This document shows, piece by piece, positions 49,328 to 62,400 of a stretch of 64,000 nucleotides of DNA. The notes under the pieces were generated by a model. The model saw only the letters and a program-made list of their open reading frames with translations. It was not told where the DNA came from and searched no databases. How positions within the stretch are numbered: the stretch's first letter is position 1; each line of letters starts with the position of its first letter. The position numbers and the translations under genes were made by a program. The DNA is from Lepidurus packardi (taxonomy: Eukaryota; Arthropoda; Branchiopoda; Notostraca; Triopsidae), in NCBI GenBank assembly GCA_023053545.1, contig JAKZAN010000220.1:1-64000 (forward strand), in the 5' to 3' direction.

Positions 49328-50704
49328 TCAGTATCTCAGGGATTCGTCCCATTACACTCCTACCGACTCATCTTTCTTCAGCTTCCTCCACATCACCCGT
49401 CTCTCTGCACTTTCCTTCACAAAACTACTATTACTCTTCTCGACCACTTCCAGGTTACTAGCGTTGTAGCTGATCAGTACCACTTTCACCAACACTTCCT
49501 TCTCACTGTGGTTTGAAATCTACAGCTTCTGCCTCGAGTCATACCCATTACTCAGTTGGGTCCTGCTCGAAACTATCTTTTTGCTACTAATATCAAAAGC
49601 ATTCCCTATCTTGATGGTAATGTTTTAATCTCGTGGAGTGTGATCGACCGAGTCTTCGCCAATGAACTCGAGTGACGAATCTGCCGAGTCTTCCTTGAAC
49701 ACTCTGACAGTGCCTTTGGGTATTGCGATCCCCAAACCATTGTCCTTAGAGTTTAGGAAATGAATGGTACTGGCTGCTTTTAGATTGTCTTCGGTATACC
49801 CTCCGGAATTCACAGTAATAACAAAGTATTTACTGATACTGATGTGACGCACTGGGATGAACTCAATTTGCTTTTTTGATGACTCGTTAATATTCACTTT
49901 CCTGCTCAGAGAATACATGTGATAGTCAGCGAAGGATTTCTCCGTGAAGCCTCCGACGTTTGTTCCACCCTTCGCTAAAAAGACCAGGTTAACAGGAGTC
50001 TGCCGCTGGTTGCTATTGACATCACCCGCTATCAGCTTGACAGTCGCATTCTCATATTTCTTCCCGCTGTTGTTGTCTATTGTTACCCAACCATTAAGGT
50101 CGAGGGATGTCTATTCGGGGTTGAGGGTTGCTAGGTAGTCAGCATTCCAGTTGAACCCGTTAGCTCGATAAGCTAGTTGACAATCCGTCATGATCTTTTG
50201 ATTAGAGTTAATTTTCCATACAAGTGTTGGCTGGGTTAGCATTCCTTGAGGGAGATCCGGGACTGAGACTGAGGCAACAGAATCATATATACTGACACCT
50301 CTTGATGTTTTAATTAGGAAAGCGGGTTGGTAGGCGAGAAGAATGCCTTTGACATTTTTGGCGCTCAGTCCCTGTACAATATCGATGGAGACTTCCTTGT
50401 TGATATAGTTTTTGAGAAGCTCGTATTTAGAGGCAAGGTTGTTCTAGAAATTCTGTTCATAGACCTGCAAGGGAATATTTTTGTCCAGTGCTTTGAAGGT
50501 AACGGTTTCAGCCTGAATGGTGGCTGCGACATCCGTAAAGTAAAGGTCAGAGACGCCCTGCTCCAAATTGATGCTGCGTACGTCCTTGACCATGGCGAAG
50601 TTTCCATTGTAGACAGTGATGGTAAGGTTGACATGCTTATCGACAGCTGAACCAAAGCAGACCAGGATTAGAAGAGAATAGACAGTGATGCTGTTTATGC
50701 TCAT
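49328..50704 (-). CDS. secreted DUF4139-domain protein
   Basis: 458 residues, single exon, ATG 50704 to TGA 49328-49330. A signal peptide (MSINSITVYSLLILVCFGSA) precedes a beta-rich body. Near residues 170-220 the text LAYRANGFNWNADYLATLNP and LNGWVTIDNNSGKKYENATV matches the DUF4139 pattern: a Tyr-x-x-x-Gly-Phe-x-Trp-x-x-x-Tyr strand, then 'W..i.N.sG..w.na...L.aG'. DUF4139 proteins are widespread in bacteria and protists and have no fixed function. The signal peptide suggests secretion or entry into the endomembrane system. Confidence 0.75.
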
Positions 50705-51067
50705 AGGTACGTGGTTTATTGAAGTGGAGTGTTATATTTTAGCTGTGAGCTCTATATAGAAGTCAGGTAAATAGAGTAGATATACGGATAAGGTGGTATT
50801 GGATACCAGGAAAGATAGAGCAAGGATGAAGGAAGGTAGGGGCGGCGCGGAAGAGTTTTTTTGTGAGGTTTAGTATTGATAGGGCGAGAAACTTTACTAG
50901 GCAGACGAGAGGAGGGTGAGAGGCTAGGTTTTGTTCTAGCTTTCTGAAAGTTGCCCATGCCCTGTTCTATCAATCAATTCCCGACTTGCTTTTACTTTAG
51001 TTTGAAATTTCTGCAATTGAAACTAATAATTGCTCAAAATATATACATCCACCTTTCCACACTCAAA
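50705..51067. promoter_or_regulatory. divergent intergenic region before IFT139
   Basis: 363 bp between divergently transcribed genes. A TATA-like ATATATAC lies about 30 bp before the IFT139 ATG (near 51038). Nothing else stands out. Confidence 0.4.
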
Positions 51068-54000
51068 ATGTCCAAAACTAAACTCATGGAACTCGAGATC
51101 GCAGAAGCCACCATCTTCTTCCTCCTCAGGCAGAAGTTCTGGCAGTCCCTCGAAGACTACTCCCGCGAAGCCTTCAAGAAAACCAATGACCCTTTCTTCG
51201 TCTTCTGGAAGGCCTTCGCCTGTTTCAAATTGGGAGACCCCAATAACTCCATCAACGAGCTAGCCACTATCCAGCAGAAAAAATAGATCTCATATGCTGC
51301 CTATGTCGCCCTCATCTACTATCATAACCAAGCAAGGAACATCGACAAGGTACACCCCTCTTTTCGATCGTGAACCCACCTCTATTGATATGTTTAAAAT
51401 ATTCTTCAGGAATAACTTGAGCTCCTCAAAAGCAAGGAAAGATAGGAACGGAGAAATGGAGCCGATAAGGCTTTTATCCAGGCTGCGTACTTCTATATGA
51501 ATGTGGGCGAGTACCGCAGAGCAGCAGACCTCCTGGCCGAAAAGAATTCTAAAAACATGGGGTTCCGTATCGCTAAGTGCTGGCTCGACTTCACGAACCC
51601 TGAAAATAACAAGCCAGAAGCCCTCGAAGAAGAAGTCGAAAAACTATACATGTAGAAGGATCGCGTGGTTCCAAAGATCGAGATCTTCGTCTTGAGAGCA
51701 CAACTATGTAGCGCTCTAAAAAAATTCGATGAAGCTTTGAAATCCGTGAATGAAGGTTCTGTGTTTTACCCAGATTACCTGCCACTACTGAATGAGAAAT
51801 GCACTTGCCACATGGCCCTGACCCAGTGGGAACAATTCTTTGAAGTTGCCAGAGAAATTATAGAAAAGGACCCCACCAATATCCTTGCATGCAAATGCAT
51901 CGCCTTCAATGAACTAGCTCGCGAAGGCAACATCGATGGGGCTTTTATGAAGCTTAAAGAGTTGGAGAACATCATTGAGAGGAAAGAAGCCAAGAATACC
52001 AACTTACTGTACGAAATCGCCCACCTTTTCTCGAGAATCTCGGGGCGGAACCTTAAAATCGTCAACCTTCTTCAGAGATTCATCGGAAAGTGCAGAAAGC
52101 TGGACCCTCTCAACGCAGATTACGCCGTCTAAATGGCCAACCAGTACCTTATGATCGGAGACTTAGAAAAAGCCTATCAAACATTTTAGGAAGCCTCGAC
52201 CCTTGATCCTTCTAAAATCGAGGCTATTTCAGGAATGATCGAATGTAAAATTAACCAAGGTGAGATGGACGATGCCGAAAAACAGATAGAATTCGTGAAC
52301 TAGCTACAGGCCAGTATCGGCCAAAACAGCACCATTGCCTTCCTCGAGGCTCTGCTGTCTATCCGAAAGCCCAACTCTGGTTCTCATGATGACTTCATGC
52401 ACTCCATGTCATTCGTTGATAATGCCCTCAAAACTCAGATCAACTACAGCAAAACCTTAACATCAGGCTTCAGTTTCTATTCTAAACTCAATCCAAACTT
52501 CCTCTATAGTCTAGCAGAGCTCTACCTCCATCATATATCTATGAAATAAATGATGAGAGGTACTTAGAGCAATAGCCAAGGTTCCCCTGTCGGCAAAGGC
52601 TTGAAGTTGTTGGAGAGTCTGCTTAAGCATATTCCTGGGTTCCTCCCAGCCTATCTTCTCATGGCCAAGGGTAAACTTGCTGCTGGAAATGAAGTGGATG
52701 CTAGTTCTTGCATTGAAAGGGTTCTTCAGTTTGACCCGAAGAACGAATAGGGTTACATCTTGGAAGCGATGATCAAATCGAAGAAAAAGGATTTTGAGGG
52801 AGCTATGTCGAGTCTGCAAGAAGCTATATCGCATAACTTTAAAATTAGGGAAAATCCTCTCTTCATGCTGATCAAAGGTGAGATCGAGTATGAAATCAAA
52901 GACTTTGTCACTGCAGAGATGACGATGGAGCAGACTGCCAACCTGCAGAGTATAAAAGACAAAGAGGTGCCTGCTGAGATTAAAAGATATAAGGTTCTAA
53001 GCTTCAGCGACAAAGACCGCTGTTCAATCTACTTGCTGTTGGCCAAGTGTTATGCAAAAAACAAAAAGACCAAAGAATCCAAATCAATCATGACCCAGGC
53101 GATCGGAGAATTTGTAGGCACTTCAGAGGAAGTAAATGTCTTGTTGACGAATGCAATGATTTCGTTGGAGACAGGCGATATCAAAAAAGCTATCAGCATC
53201 CTTAAGGCAGTCAAAAGTGACTCTGCCTATTTTGTTGAGAGTAGGAAAATGCTGGCTGACATCCACCTCAACTCCCTCAAAAGTCGAAAGAACTACGCCA
53301 GGTGTTACTATGAGATCATCGAGACTGATCCCTCCTTCGAAAACTATAAACTATACGGTGATGCTCTGATCAAAATCAATGAGCCTGAGGATGCAGCAGT
53401 CGCCTATGCGAAGGGCTATGAGCTTAATCGTGAAAATGAAGGTATAATCAGGGATCTGGGCAGAGCTTACTCTATGTCACACGACTACGAAACAGCTATC
53501 AAATTCTATGAAAGTAATCTGCAGAATATCAAGAGAGTAGATCTGGCCTTAGACCTTGCTAAGCTTTACATCCAGCTGAAAAGATACGAAAAGGCAGAGG
53601 TCCTCCTGAACATAGATCAGTTCAATGAGCAGGACGACACAACAATGGAGAAAATAAAACAGAACGTGGAAGGCTTCTATACTCTCTACAAACTCTACCT
53701 CAAAAAACAAGGAGTGTTGGATTATACCCCCAACTAAAACGCCAAGAAGGCTATCAAGAAATGTATGAGTGAGCAGCAAAAAGTCCTTGCGAAGGCGAAG
53801 GAGTAAGGTGGAAATGTTCTTGAGGAAAAGAAACATTTGTCTAACCTCCTATATGACTTTGCCAGCTACCTCAATAACTATGAGAAGAGGAACATCGAAA
53901 ACACAATCCATGCTCTTGTGGAGTGTCTGAGACTTTATTCCGAGCACGAGAAAGCCTTAGAATTGTTATGCACAGAGTATCTCAAGCAAAATGAAAAGGA

Positions 54001-55242
54001 AAAGTGTCAGCATCATTGTGAGCTTTTACTGAAGGTGAACCCTAAGAACGACCAAGCTAGTTTTATTCTGGCTGAGATCATGCTCAAAAACAACCAGTAT
54101 GAAAAGGCAATAGAACAGTTCAAGAAGATCCTGACTGAAAAGCCTGGGAACTATCCTGTGCTAGCCAAATTGATCGACTTTTTCAGGAGAAACAACGAGC
54201 TTGAAAAAGCCAAGACGTATCTCGATGCAGCCCAGAGCAAAGCTAGCAACACTAACGATGCTGGCCTGTGTTTCTGCAGAGGGCTTTACAACAAATATGT
54301 ACGCAACCCCAGGGAAGCTCTCAGCGAGTTCAACAAAGGTAAGAAACTCATCTCAGCATAATGACCTAAACTTAATACTTTACAGCCAAGAAATCAATTC
54401 GTTATGCTGAGGATTCTCTGTACCACATGATCGACATCTACTTAAACCCCGACCAAGACATGTACTACTCCTGCATCGAGGAGAAGACCAGGATGGTGGA
54501 TCCTGAGAACATCAGGGTGTGCGAGAACCTGCTGCGGGAAATGCAGACACGAGCGTCTAGCCACCGGTTTACAGTGATGGAAGCATACGTGACGATCATG
54601 AGCAACAAACCATACAACAACGAAGATGTGACCAAAAAGTTGGTGGAACTGCTGAAAACCGTAAACAATTGTCATTAAATAAAAATATGGGAGGAGTTTC
54701 GTACATATCTTGGTAGAGGAGTGACTTCGCACCTGCAATGTTCGGAATAGCGATTTTGAAGTTCCTCGCTAAGAAGGAGACTGAGGCCAAGAATTTCCTG
54801 AAACTCCTTGCCAAAAAACCCTACGACAGCGAATGCGGAGAGGAGCTGTAGAAAGCCTGGCTGCTCCACGCTGAGTCCTTCATTAAGGTACTGCACCTCC
54901 AATAACCACCATACGACTCAGATCCAAAAATATGATAATGCTGAAGAGACTCTTCGGATGACTCTTAAAGAAAACAAGTCATGCGGCAAAGCTGAGTAAT
55001 TCATGGGGCTGATCAAGGAAAAAGAACAGGCCTACGTGGATGCAGCCAACCACTATGACAACGCATATAATCTGACGTTGAGGAAGTCTGTATCTATCGG
55101 TTATCGGCTGGCTTTCAACTACCTGAAAGCGAAACGCTACATAGAGTGCATCGAGATCTGCAGAAACATCTTGGAACAGTACCCGAACTACCCGAACTTG
55201 GAAAAATAGGTACTGGAGAAAGCCATTCTTGCCTTGAAATGA
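51068..55242 (+). CDS. IFT139: intraflagellar transport protein IFT139 (TTC21B)
   Basis: 1,325 residues, against about 1,316 in human TTC21B. ATG 51068; introns 51350-51409 (60 bp), 54339-54385 (47), 54661-54716 (56), 54888-54921 (34); TGA 55240-55242. It is TPR throughout. Strong matches include AEKQIEFVNELQASIGQNST, YSKLNPNFLYSLAELYL, EPEDAAVAYAKGYELNREN, SLYHMIDIYLNPDQDMYY, ECGEELEKAWLLHAESFIK and EFMGLIKEKEQAYVDAANHY. Conserved Glu positions are TAG or TAA at 52301, 54849 and 54997. IFT139 is a peripheral IFT-A subunit in retrograde ciliary transport. Splicing at each intron restores homology. Confidence 0.97.
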
Positions 55243-55549
55243 CAGGAGAGATCACATATTCTGAGGTAGCAATTATGATTGATTGTCAAGGTTGATTCGT
55301 AGTCTGGCGTAAAATATCATAACAGATGATTGGATAGAATCGGGATGTCTGGAGAGTATCAACGGATAGATAGGGGGATACGAGTCCTTTATTTTGATTC
55401 TGTGGGGAGTGAGGATTTCATCAAATAAATCCTAAGGTTCTCGATTTTAGATGGGATGGGATGTATGGCTTCTATCTCAATATCTTGAGTCCTCCCAAGA
55501 CTTCCTCATGCTTGCTTATCGCGCTCTTGTCGATCATCCTATTGACCTA
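55243..55549. other. convergent intergenic region
   Basis: 307 bp between the convergent IFT139 and the next gene. No ORF, repeat or RNA gene seen. Confidence 0.4.
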
Positions 55550-56170
55550 TCAAATATAGATCTCCCTCCTTTCGCGATTAAGAGTGCCGGGCAGATAATT
55601 ACTACCCTGGCATCCTAGCCCCGAAATGTGCAGGAAATCGTTAATGGCCGGTAAGGACGATGGATGTACTTTGTTGATGTTGGCCAGCACCGGCACAGAG
55701 TTGGCTGAAAGTTGTTTGTTCTCTTTGAACTGGTAGGTATCCATAATATCTTCGATGTGGTTTATTTTTTTGTGCAGCGGAGTCGAGTATTTTTGCTGGA
55801 TGTTGACTACCCTGGTGTCCGTGCGCTTCAAGGAATTCGTTTAGTTGGGACGCAACTTGCTTTCGACCTCAAACACGGGGCTCCTGCATGCGCCACCATT
55901 CCATTAAACTTGCACTGTGCCTAATCAGTTGAGTTACCTTGCATACGCAGCCAGCTTTTGTCGGATTTTGGCATAGTCGGTCTCCACTTGTGCGATATTG
56001 ACTAAACTTATCCTCTGCTTTTCGTGGGCCACGAGCTTGTGTATCATGCGGCCGATCTCCTTCCTGGTAGCATTGCTCTGGGATCTGTGGAAAGAACCTG
56101 CGACTATTTCGAGGCCTGGTACTTTGAGGATTGCCTCTGGTTCGATATTGATAGAAATGAACTGGGACAT
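55550..56170 (-). CDS. unrecognised small protein
   Basis: 188 residues, ATG 56170, one 54-bp intron (55884-55937, GTAACT...CATGCAG), TGA 55550-55552. The splice removes an in-frame TGA and joins KLAAYARSPVFEVESKLRPN. The N-terminal region (KEIGRMIHKLVAHEKQRISL, VNIAQVETDYAKIRQKLAAY) is helical; the rest is mixed and basic. I recognise no family. Confidence 0.65.
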
Positions 56171-56453
56171 GAGGCTGTACAGTAATGTGGATAATAGGAA
56201 TTTTAGAATAGAAATAGTTGTTATTAGACTGTTTTCTCTGGCATATTCTTTTAGATGGCTCTTGCTTGGAGATTTTCTGGATGGGTCAAGGTCTTAGCAG
56301 ACATCCACTTACTTTTAAATAATTCAATGCAATCACAATAGCACATACCCCCTTCCCTAACCACCCCATAATATTAAAAATCCCCCATTATTCCTTTAAT
56401 CCCTAAGTCTCGTTCTCTTCTTTCACAAACTAGCCATCATTAACACACTCACA

Positions 56454-56951
56454 ATGGACAACATGAGTATGTGCATCTTCTGGAGCCACGAATGCTACTT
56501 CATCTTCAGGTCCTGGGAAACCAAGTAAAACGATCAGGGGCTCTTTGTGCTTGCCTGCTTTATTTGCATGCTGTTTGCCTTGATTACTACCTTCAATACC
56601 AAACTTAAGCGAATCATTATTCAAAAGTTATCGCCTACAAGATGCTGTGAGTCTGGGCCAGTCTCTAGTGAGCGTAGAGGAATCAACTCGGAGGAGGACA
56701 CTCACTTAATTGAGGGGAGGAAAGTAGTGGTGTCTGGGAACTACAAACTGCGGGCAGGTCTTTGCGTCTTCTATGTGTACTATGGATTTGTGCACATCAC
56801 TACAATGTTGCTGATAATGACGATGAACGGATATGTGAATGTGGCGCTGGTGGTGGGGACGTGTATGGGATACTCGGTATTCGAGGAAAATAGGTCAAAA
56901 GCAGAACAGGCAGACGATGAATTGCCCGTGAATTGTTGCGCCGAGTCGTGA
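56454..56951 (+). CDS. Ctr-family copper transporter
   Basis: 165 residues, single exon, ATG 56454 to TGA 56949-56951. The order fits the Ctr family: a short Met-bearing N-terminus (MDNMSMCIFWSHECYFIF) before the conserved F..W segment, TM1 (LFVLACFICMLFALIT), a cytosolic loop, TM2 with LLIMTMNGYVNVALVVGTC where MTMN carries the expected Met pair, and TM3 overlapping GTCMGYSVF with the GxxxG packing motif. It ends in Cys-Cys-Ala-Glu-Ser, close to a CxC-type tail. It would import Cu(I) as a trimer at the plasma membrane or vacuole. The N-terminus is poorer in Met than in yeast or human Ctr1. Confidence 0.85.
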
Positions 56952-57123
56952 ATGCCTTCGGATTGTTGCCATGATTAATTTGCATGAGATGATGAGTTTA
57001 ATATCTATATCGCCAGTACCTAGCAAAACAACAGAAATCCACATACTTTCAAACAGCCAATCTCACCCACACTCACATGCTGCATCCAGCAATCAGTAGA
57101 ATACTCATTCAATTCAGATTCTT

Positions 57124-57714
57124 TCAATAGACTTTGTACTTTCTGATCAGGAACTAGAACCTGTCGTCTATCTGTGTAGCCGCAGAAATGTGCTTCTACA
57201 GATTTAGTCTGACTGAACTCATACTCCTCTTATCGCTTTTATTGCTGCTTGCGGAAAATAATTTATTGGTCTTATTCGGAGCAAGACTAACGATTGAGGA
57301 AACACGTATTTGTTGCGAGTTGTCTGCGATTGCTGCGAACGATTTCCGAAGGGTCTGCCCGTCAGATCCTTATCGCCTTTTATTAGAGGAGACGTTGTGA
57401 GACTACTTTATAGGATTGGGAAGCGAAGGGTTGTTAGGGATGACTGATGCCTTTTTAGGGTTGAAGCAGGTGGTTCTGTGGCTGTGTGATCGAGGAATGG
57501 CAGAGTCGGACTTAGATGGGTATTTGTAGGTTGGTTCATCGTAATAGTCAATAAAGTTGAGACTGAGGATGGGATTGACGGAAAGGAGAGCTTTCTCTTT
57601 GTAAATGGTACGCATGTAGCGAGGGAACTTGTAATATGAGTTTATAAGTGCAGATCGAAGTGTGTATGCTGAGTTTATTGAATGATGTAGTAGGAAAGCC
57701 TGATCATGAATCAT
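57124..57714 (-). CDS. unrecognised small protein
   Basis: 196 residues, single exon, ATG 57714 to TGA 57124-57126, reading through several TAA/TAG codons as Glu (for example REGSDGQTLRKSF). The N-terminal half is Tyr-rich (SALINSYYKFPRYMRTIYKE), the second half Ser/Asn/Lys-rich and probably disordered, ending in EFLIRKYKVY. No family recognised. The start could lie further upstream, where the frame remains open. Confidence 0.55.
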
Positions 57715-57736
57715 TGTGGTCTTTAGGCGAATAAGA

Positions 57737-59246
57737 TGAGCATTCAGCTCTACTTACAATCTGTGTCTTTATTGTTTGGATATCGCTCTGTCTAGAATTA
57801 ACACCGGGCCACTGGCCCTTCTTCGCCTTTCGATATCCATATTGATTATTTTCCTTCCCGGTTTACCTGCTTCCGACTGCTTCTATTTGCTGTGCCTGGC
57901 TCCCCTTTCTTTCTACTCATCCTTCTCTAACTTAATTGCAACATGTACTCATATTCGCCAGCCTATCCGAGGAGTTGCTATCCGTGCCGATCACATATCT
58001 GGTACCCTTGCATTCGCTGGCATTCTCAGATTATATTCTTCACCGACTTCGCTCCGACCTACTTATAAATATTCAACTCCTCTTCAACATTCTGATCTCC
58101 CCTGACAAAAAGTATGTCATCGCTGCTGCGATAATGGTACGATTGGAAGATTTGTTCTCGACAATCAGACGAAGTACTTATTATGGACCTACCTGGTACG
58201 CGAGGTATTTATCAGAGTACTAATCGCCAAGGCTGTGAATGGACACTTTAACCTACTCCTCAAGATTTTTTTATTTTTTATCACCCACAGTTTGTGATCA
58301 TGGGCTGGAACATAGCACTGTAGATTTATCTGTCTGCTGGGAGTCAGTGGATCTAAATGCTGATGCTTCTCGAATAGTGTTGGTGTGCACCCACAAAAAC
58401 ACACATCACAGCCTAGCATGACCAGACTGATGTTCCTATTTTCTAGAGCAGTGGGCAGGGATCTACCAGTAATCATGTACACTTTCAAACTGTACCAGAT
58501 GCATCTCTTAAAGTGTCTGCGAAGGCTATTCTCGGGAAATTCTCACAGATCGAGTGTCTATTGCCTGTTCCAAATTCGTGTCTGGTTGATTGTCAATCAT
58601 TTAGAAGGACGTATGCGCTCGATGCTCGACAGGTTATCAGTTGATCGAGGGCTGCGATATATGTTATGTGATGGTTAGATTGCTCAATTGGACTTTGCGA
58701 TCCAATGTATGAGTTTAGCTATGGGAAGAGTGTGAGTTTTTAGGATAACTTCGTTTGTGGATGGAGATATTGGAGCTAGTGACTTTTATTTTGTTGGGTG
58801 TGACATTATGAAAGTCATGATGAAGAACCAATATGGTATATGCAGGTAATGAAAGCATGATATCACACGATCGTCTGAAAAGTGAGCAATATATTAGACT
58901 CGATAAACGATCGAGATTAACATTTGTGAAGAAAATAAAGGAATACTCAGTTAAACAAAAACCCGAATGCCTCAATCATTTTATCCACTGTCTTAGATTA
59001 AGCTGGTTCGCTGGCCACTTTTACCTGATGCTCCCCTCCTTTGATTGGTGTCGCCTCGATGTAGTACAGTGTCATCTTGTTCATCACCTGTACAATCCCT
59101 GTGTATCTCTTCTCTGCTCTTCTCCTCAACAGCCAACGCTAGAATTGCTCAAGCTTTAACCTCTTCAGTACCACCTGTTTGGAGTACTTCTGATGAACGA
59201 TATTAGAGTCATAAAATTACTCGATATTGTGGATATTCTGGAGTGA
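57737..59246 (+). CDS. unresolved multi-exon locus
   Basis: Coding-like text switches frame several times, which suggests multiple short introns I cannot place with confidence. Examples: FSRAVGRDLPVIMYTFKLYQ with MHLLKCLRRLF (frame ending near 58740), LRSDLLINIQLLFNILISPD near 58050-58108, and the ORF 58833-59246 (SRLTFVKKIKEYSVKQKPEC and further). A rival single-exon reading is ATG 58114 to TGA 58642-58644 (176 residues). The last ORF ends at TGA 59244-59246, but the same frame continues in coding-like fashion (LRYLDELKNISGYGENDSSF) past it. Family unknown; a decayed gene is possible. Confidence 0.35.
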
Positions 59247-59463
59247 CTGAGGTATTTAGATGAACTTAAAAATATCTCTGGCTATGGGGAGAATGATTCT
59301 TCGTTTTCCAGATGTTTAGGTCTTAATGTTGATGGCAAGAGTGGCATAGTATTAGGAGTGGTTGAATCGGGGGAAGTAGATCTACTGGATGAGGAACTGT
59401 GCGGGAGGCAAGTTGGGGATGTGGATTTGGGTTGGTCTGGCGATTAGCCGTTATTCTAAAGCA

Positions 59464-62400
59464 TCAAGTTTGGGAGAAGAGAACATCGATGTTTAATGAG
59501 CAATTTGAATTACGTGACTAAAGGCTTACCTTCAGCTACTTGAAGGCAGTATTTGATAGATTCATGAACTTAATGTTCACGCGCACAAGCTTACCCTTCT
59601 CATAATTGTCCACAACTGTATACCGAGTGCACACGCTCAAGTAGTCGCTGTGGTAGATGTGTTTGTTCTCACCTATCTTCTGCTAAAATAACTTTACATA
59701 ACCACTACTCCTCCCGTACTCTTCACTTAGGTAAAACAGTCGGTAGCAGCTGTAGCGGTTCAATCCCACGTTCCCAGGCGTCTAACTCTCCGATTTCAAC
59801 TAAACTTTAGCCGGAGAAAAGGGGCACTCCTTGGAAAGCTCATTCTGTAATTTCTAATTAAAAGTAAGAGGAGATAGGTACTCTTTCGCTCTGAGTTGCC
59901 TTTTCACCTCGAGCTTATCCTGAATCAAAGAGGATAGTTTTTACAGCCTGCTCAGAAGGCTGACAAGAAAATCAGAGTTCTCTTCTTAATTGGGGATCGA
60001 AACTTAGCTTGAAGAGGTGTGGAGTAGTTTCTAGGTATTGGAAAAGTAGTTAGACACTTTCGACTTGAGTTCGTAGAATTTCAAAAATATCTAATCGTCT
60101 TGCTGTTTAACTTACTTAAGAGACTAGACGACCCGATCTAGTGTGAGAGGCAGGCTAGATGATATCTCAATAAATTTATTCTCAAGCTAAGATAATCTTG
60201 AAGCAGGTTGAGCTTATTTATGATGGGCAGGAGGGATTTGAATTTAGTATTTGACAGGAGGAACAGTGTGAGTCTCAAGGTTATATCGATCTGTCTGGTA
60301 TTGTTATGAGATGCTATCTGAAATAGCATTAAAAAGATTGTTCATCAACTATCGTTGTTGATTAGAAGCTGAAGATCCAGAAGCGAAAAGAGAGCTAGGC
60401 AAAACAGCAGAGCCGAATCCAGAACCAGAAAGTTGCTTGAGAAAAGACGAATGCTACAATACAGGTGGGAGAAAAGATTGCGAAATATTTGAAGATTAGA
60501 TCTCACCAAAGTCATCGAATGCTGGGGATAGAGGAGGAATGAGAACAGGATCAAGAGAACGAATAGGAAAAGGCTAGGAGGAAATAATATTGACGGAACT
60601 CTCCACTCCTTTGCTCTTGTTGCTGCTCACAGATCCAAAGTCTGACAAGTTGTGCTCTTCGTTCTTAACTGACTTGACTGACTTTTCCTTCATTTGGAAA
60701 CCACTGAATCCAAGGTCCTGTTGTTGAGACTGTCCTGGTCTGCCCATGTTCACGGAAGGCTCAAGACTGGACTTCATGTTGTCGCCAAAGTCTGAGAAGT
60801 TCAGCGACTCTTTTGGCTTGCCCATGTTCACGGAACTCTCCACTCCTTTGCTCTTGTTGCTGCTCACAGATCCAAAGTCTGACAAGTTGTGCTCTTCGTT
60901 CTTAACTGACTTGACTGACTTTTCCTTCATTTGGAAACCACTGAATCCAAGGTCCTGTTGTTGAGACTGTCCTGGTCTGCCCATGTTCACGGAAGGCTCA
61001 AGACTGGACTTCATGTTGTCGCCAAAGTCTGAGAAGTTCAGCGACTCTTTTGGCTTGCCCATGTTCACGGAACTCTCCACTCCTTTGCTCTTGTTGCTGC
61101 TCACAGATCCAAAGTCTGACAAGTTGTGCTCTTCGTTCTTAACTGACTTGACTGACTTTTCCTTCATTTGGAAACCACTGAATCCAAGGTCCTGTTGTTG
61201 AGACTGTCCTGGTCTGCCCATGTTCACGGAAGGCTCAAGACTGGACTTCATGTTGTCGCCAAAGTCTGAGAAGTTCAGCGACTCTTTTGGCTTGCCCATG
61301 TTCACGGAAGGCTCAAGACTGGACTTCATGTTGTCGCCAAAGTCTGAGAAGTTCAGCGACTCTTTTGGCTTGCCCATGTTCACGGAACTCTCCACTCCTT
61401 TGCTCTTGTTGCTGCTCACAGATCCAAAGTCTGACAAGTTGTGCTCTTCGTTCTTAACTGACTTGACTGACTTTTCCTTCATTTGGAAACCACTGAATCC
61501 AAGGTCCTGTTGTTGAGACTGTCCTGGTCTGCCCATGTTCACGGAAGGCTCAAGACTGGACTTCATGTTGTCGCCAAAGTCTGAGAAGTTCAGCGACTCT
61601 TTTGGCTTGCCCATGTTCACGGAACTCTCCACTCCTTTGCTCTTGTTGCTGCTCACAGATCCAAAGTCTGACAAGTTGTGCTCTTCGTTCTTAACTGACT
61701 TGACTGACTTTTCCTTCATTTGGAAACCACTGAATCCAAGGTCCTGTTGTTGAGACTGTCCTGGTCTGCCCATGTTCACGGAAGGCTCAAGACTGGACTT
61801 CATGTTGTCGCCAAAGTCTGAGAAGTTCAGCGACTCTTTTGGCTTGCCCATGTTCACGGAACTCTCCACTCCTTTGCTCTTGTTGCTGCTCACAGATCCA
61901 AAGTCTGACAAGTTGTGCTCTTCGTTCTTAACTGACTTGACTGACTTTTCCTTCATTTGGAAACCACTGAATCCAAGGTCCTGTTGTTGAGACTGTCCTG
62001 GTCTGCCCATGTTCACGGAAGGCTCAAGACTGGACTTCATGTTGTCGCCAAAGTCTGAGAAGTTCAGCGACTCTTTTGGCTTGCCCATGTTCACGGAAGG
62101 CTCAAGACTGGACTTCATGTTGTCGCCAAAGTCTGAGAAGTTCAGCGACTCTTTTGGCTTGCCCATGTTCACGGAAGGCTCAAGACTGGACTTCATGTTG
62201 TCGCCAAAGTCTGAGAAGTTCAGCGACTCTTTTGGCTTGCCCATGTTCACGGAACTCTCCACTCCTTTGCTCTTGTTGCTGCTCACAGATCCAAAGTCTG
62301 ACAAGTTGTGCTCTTCGTTCTTAACTGACTTGACTGACTTTTCCTTCATTTGGAAACCACTGAATCCAAGGTCCTGTTGTTGAGACTGTCCTGGTCTGCC

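Noticed and set aside
57188-57400. Plus-strand 70-residue Leu-rich ORF resembling a signal peptide
   Set aside because: It lies antisense to the 196-residue frame at 57124-57714, which is longer and reads sensibly with Glu at TAA/TAG.
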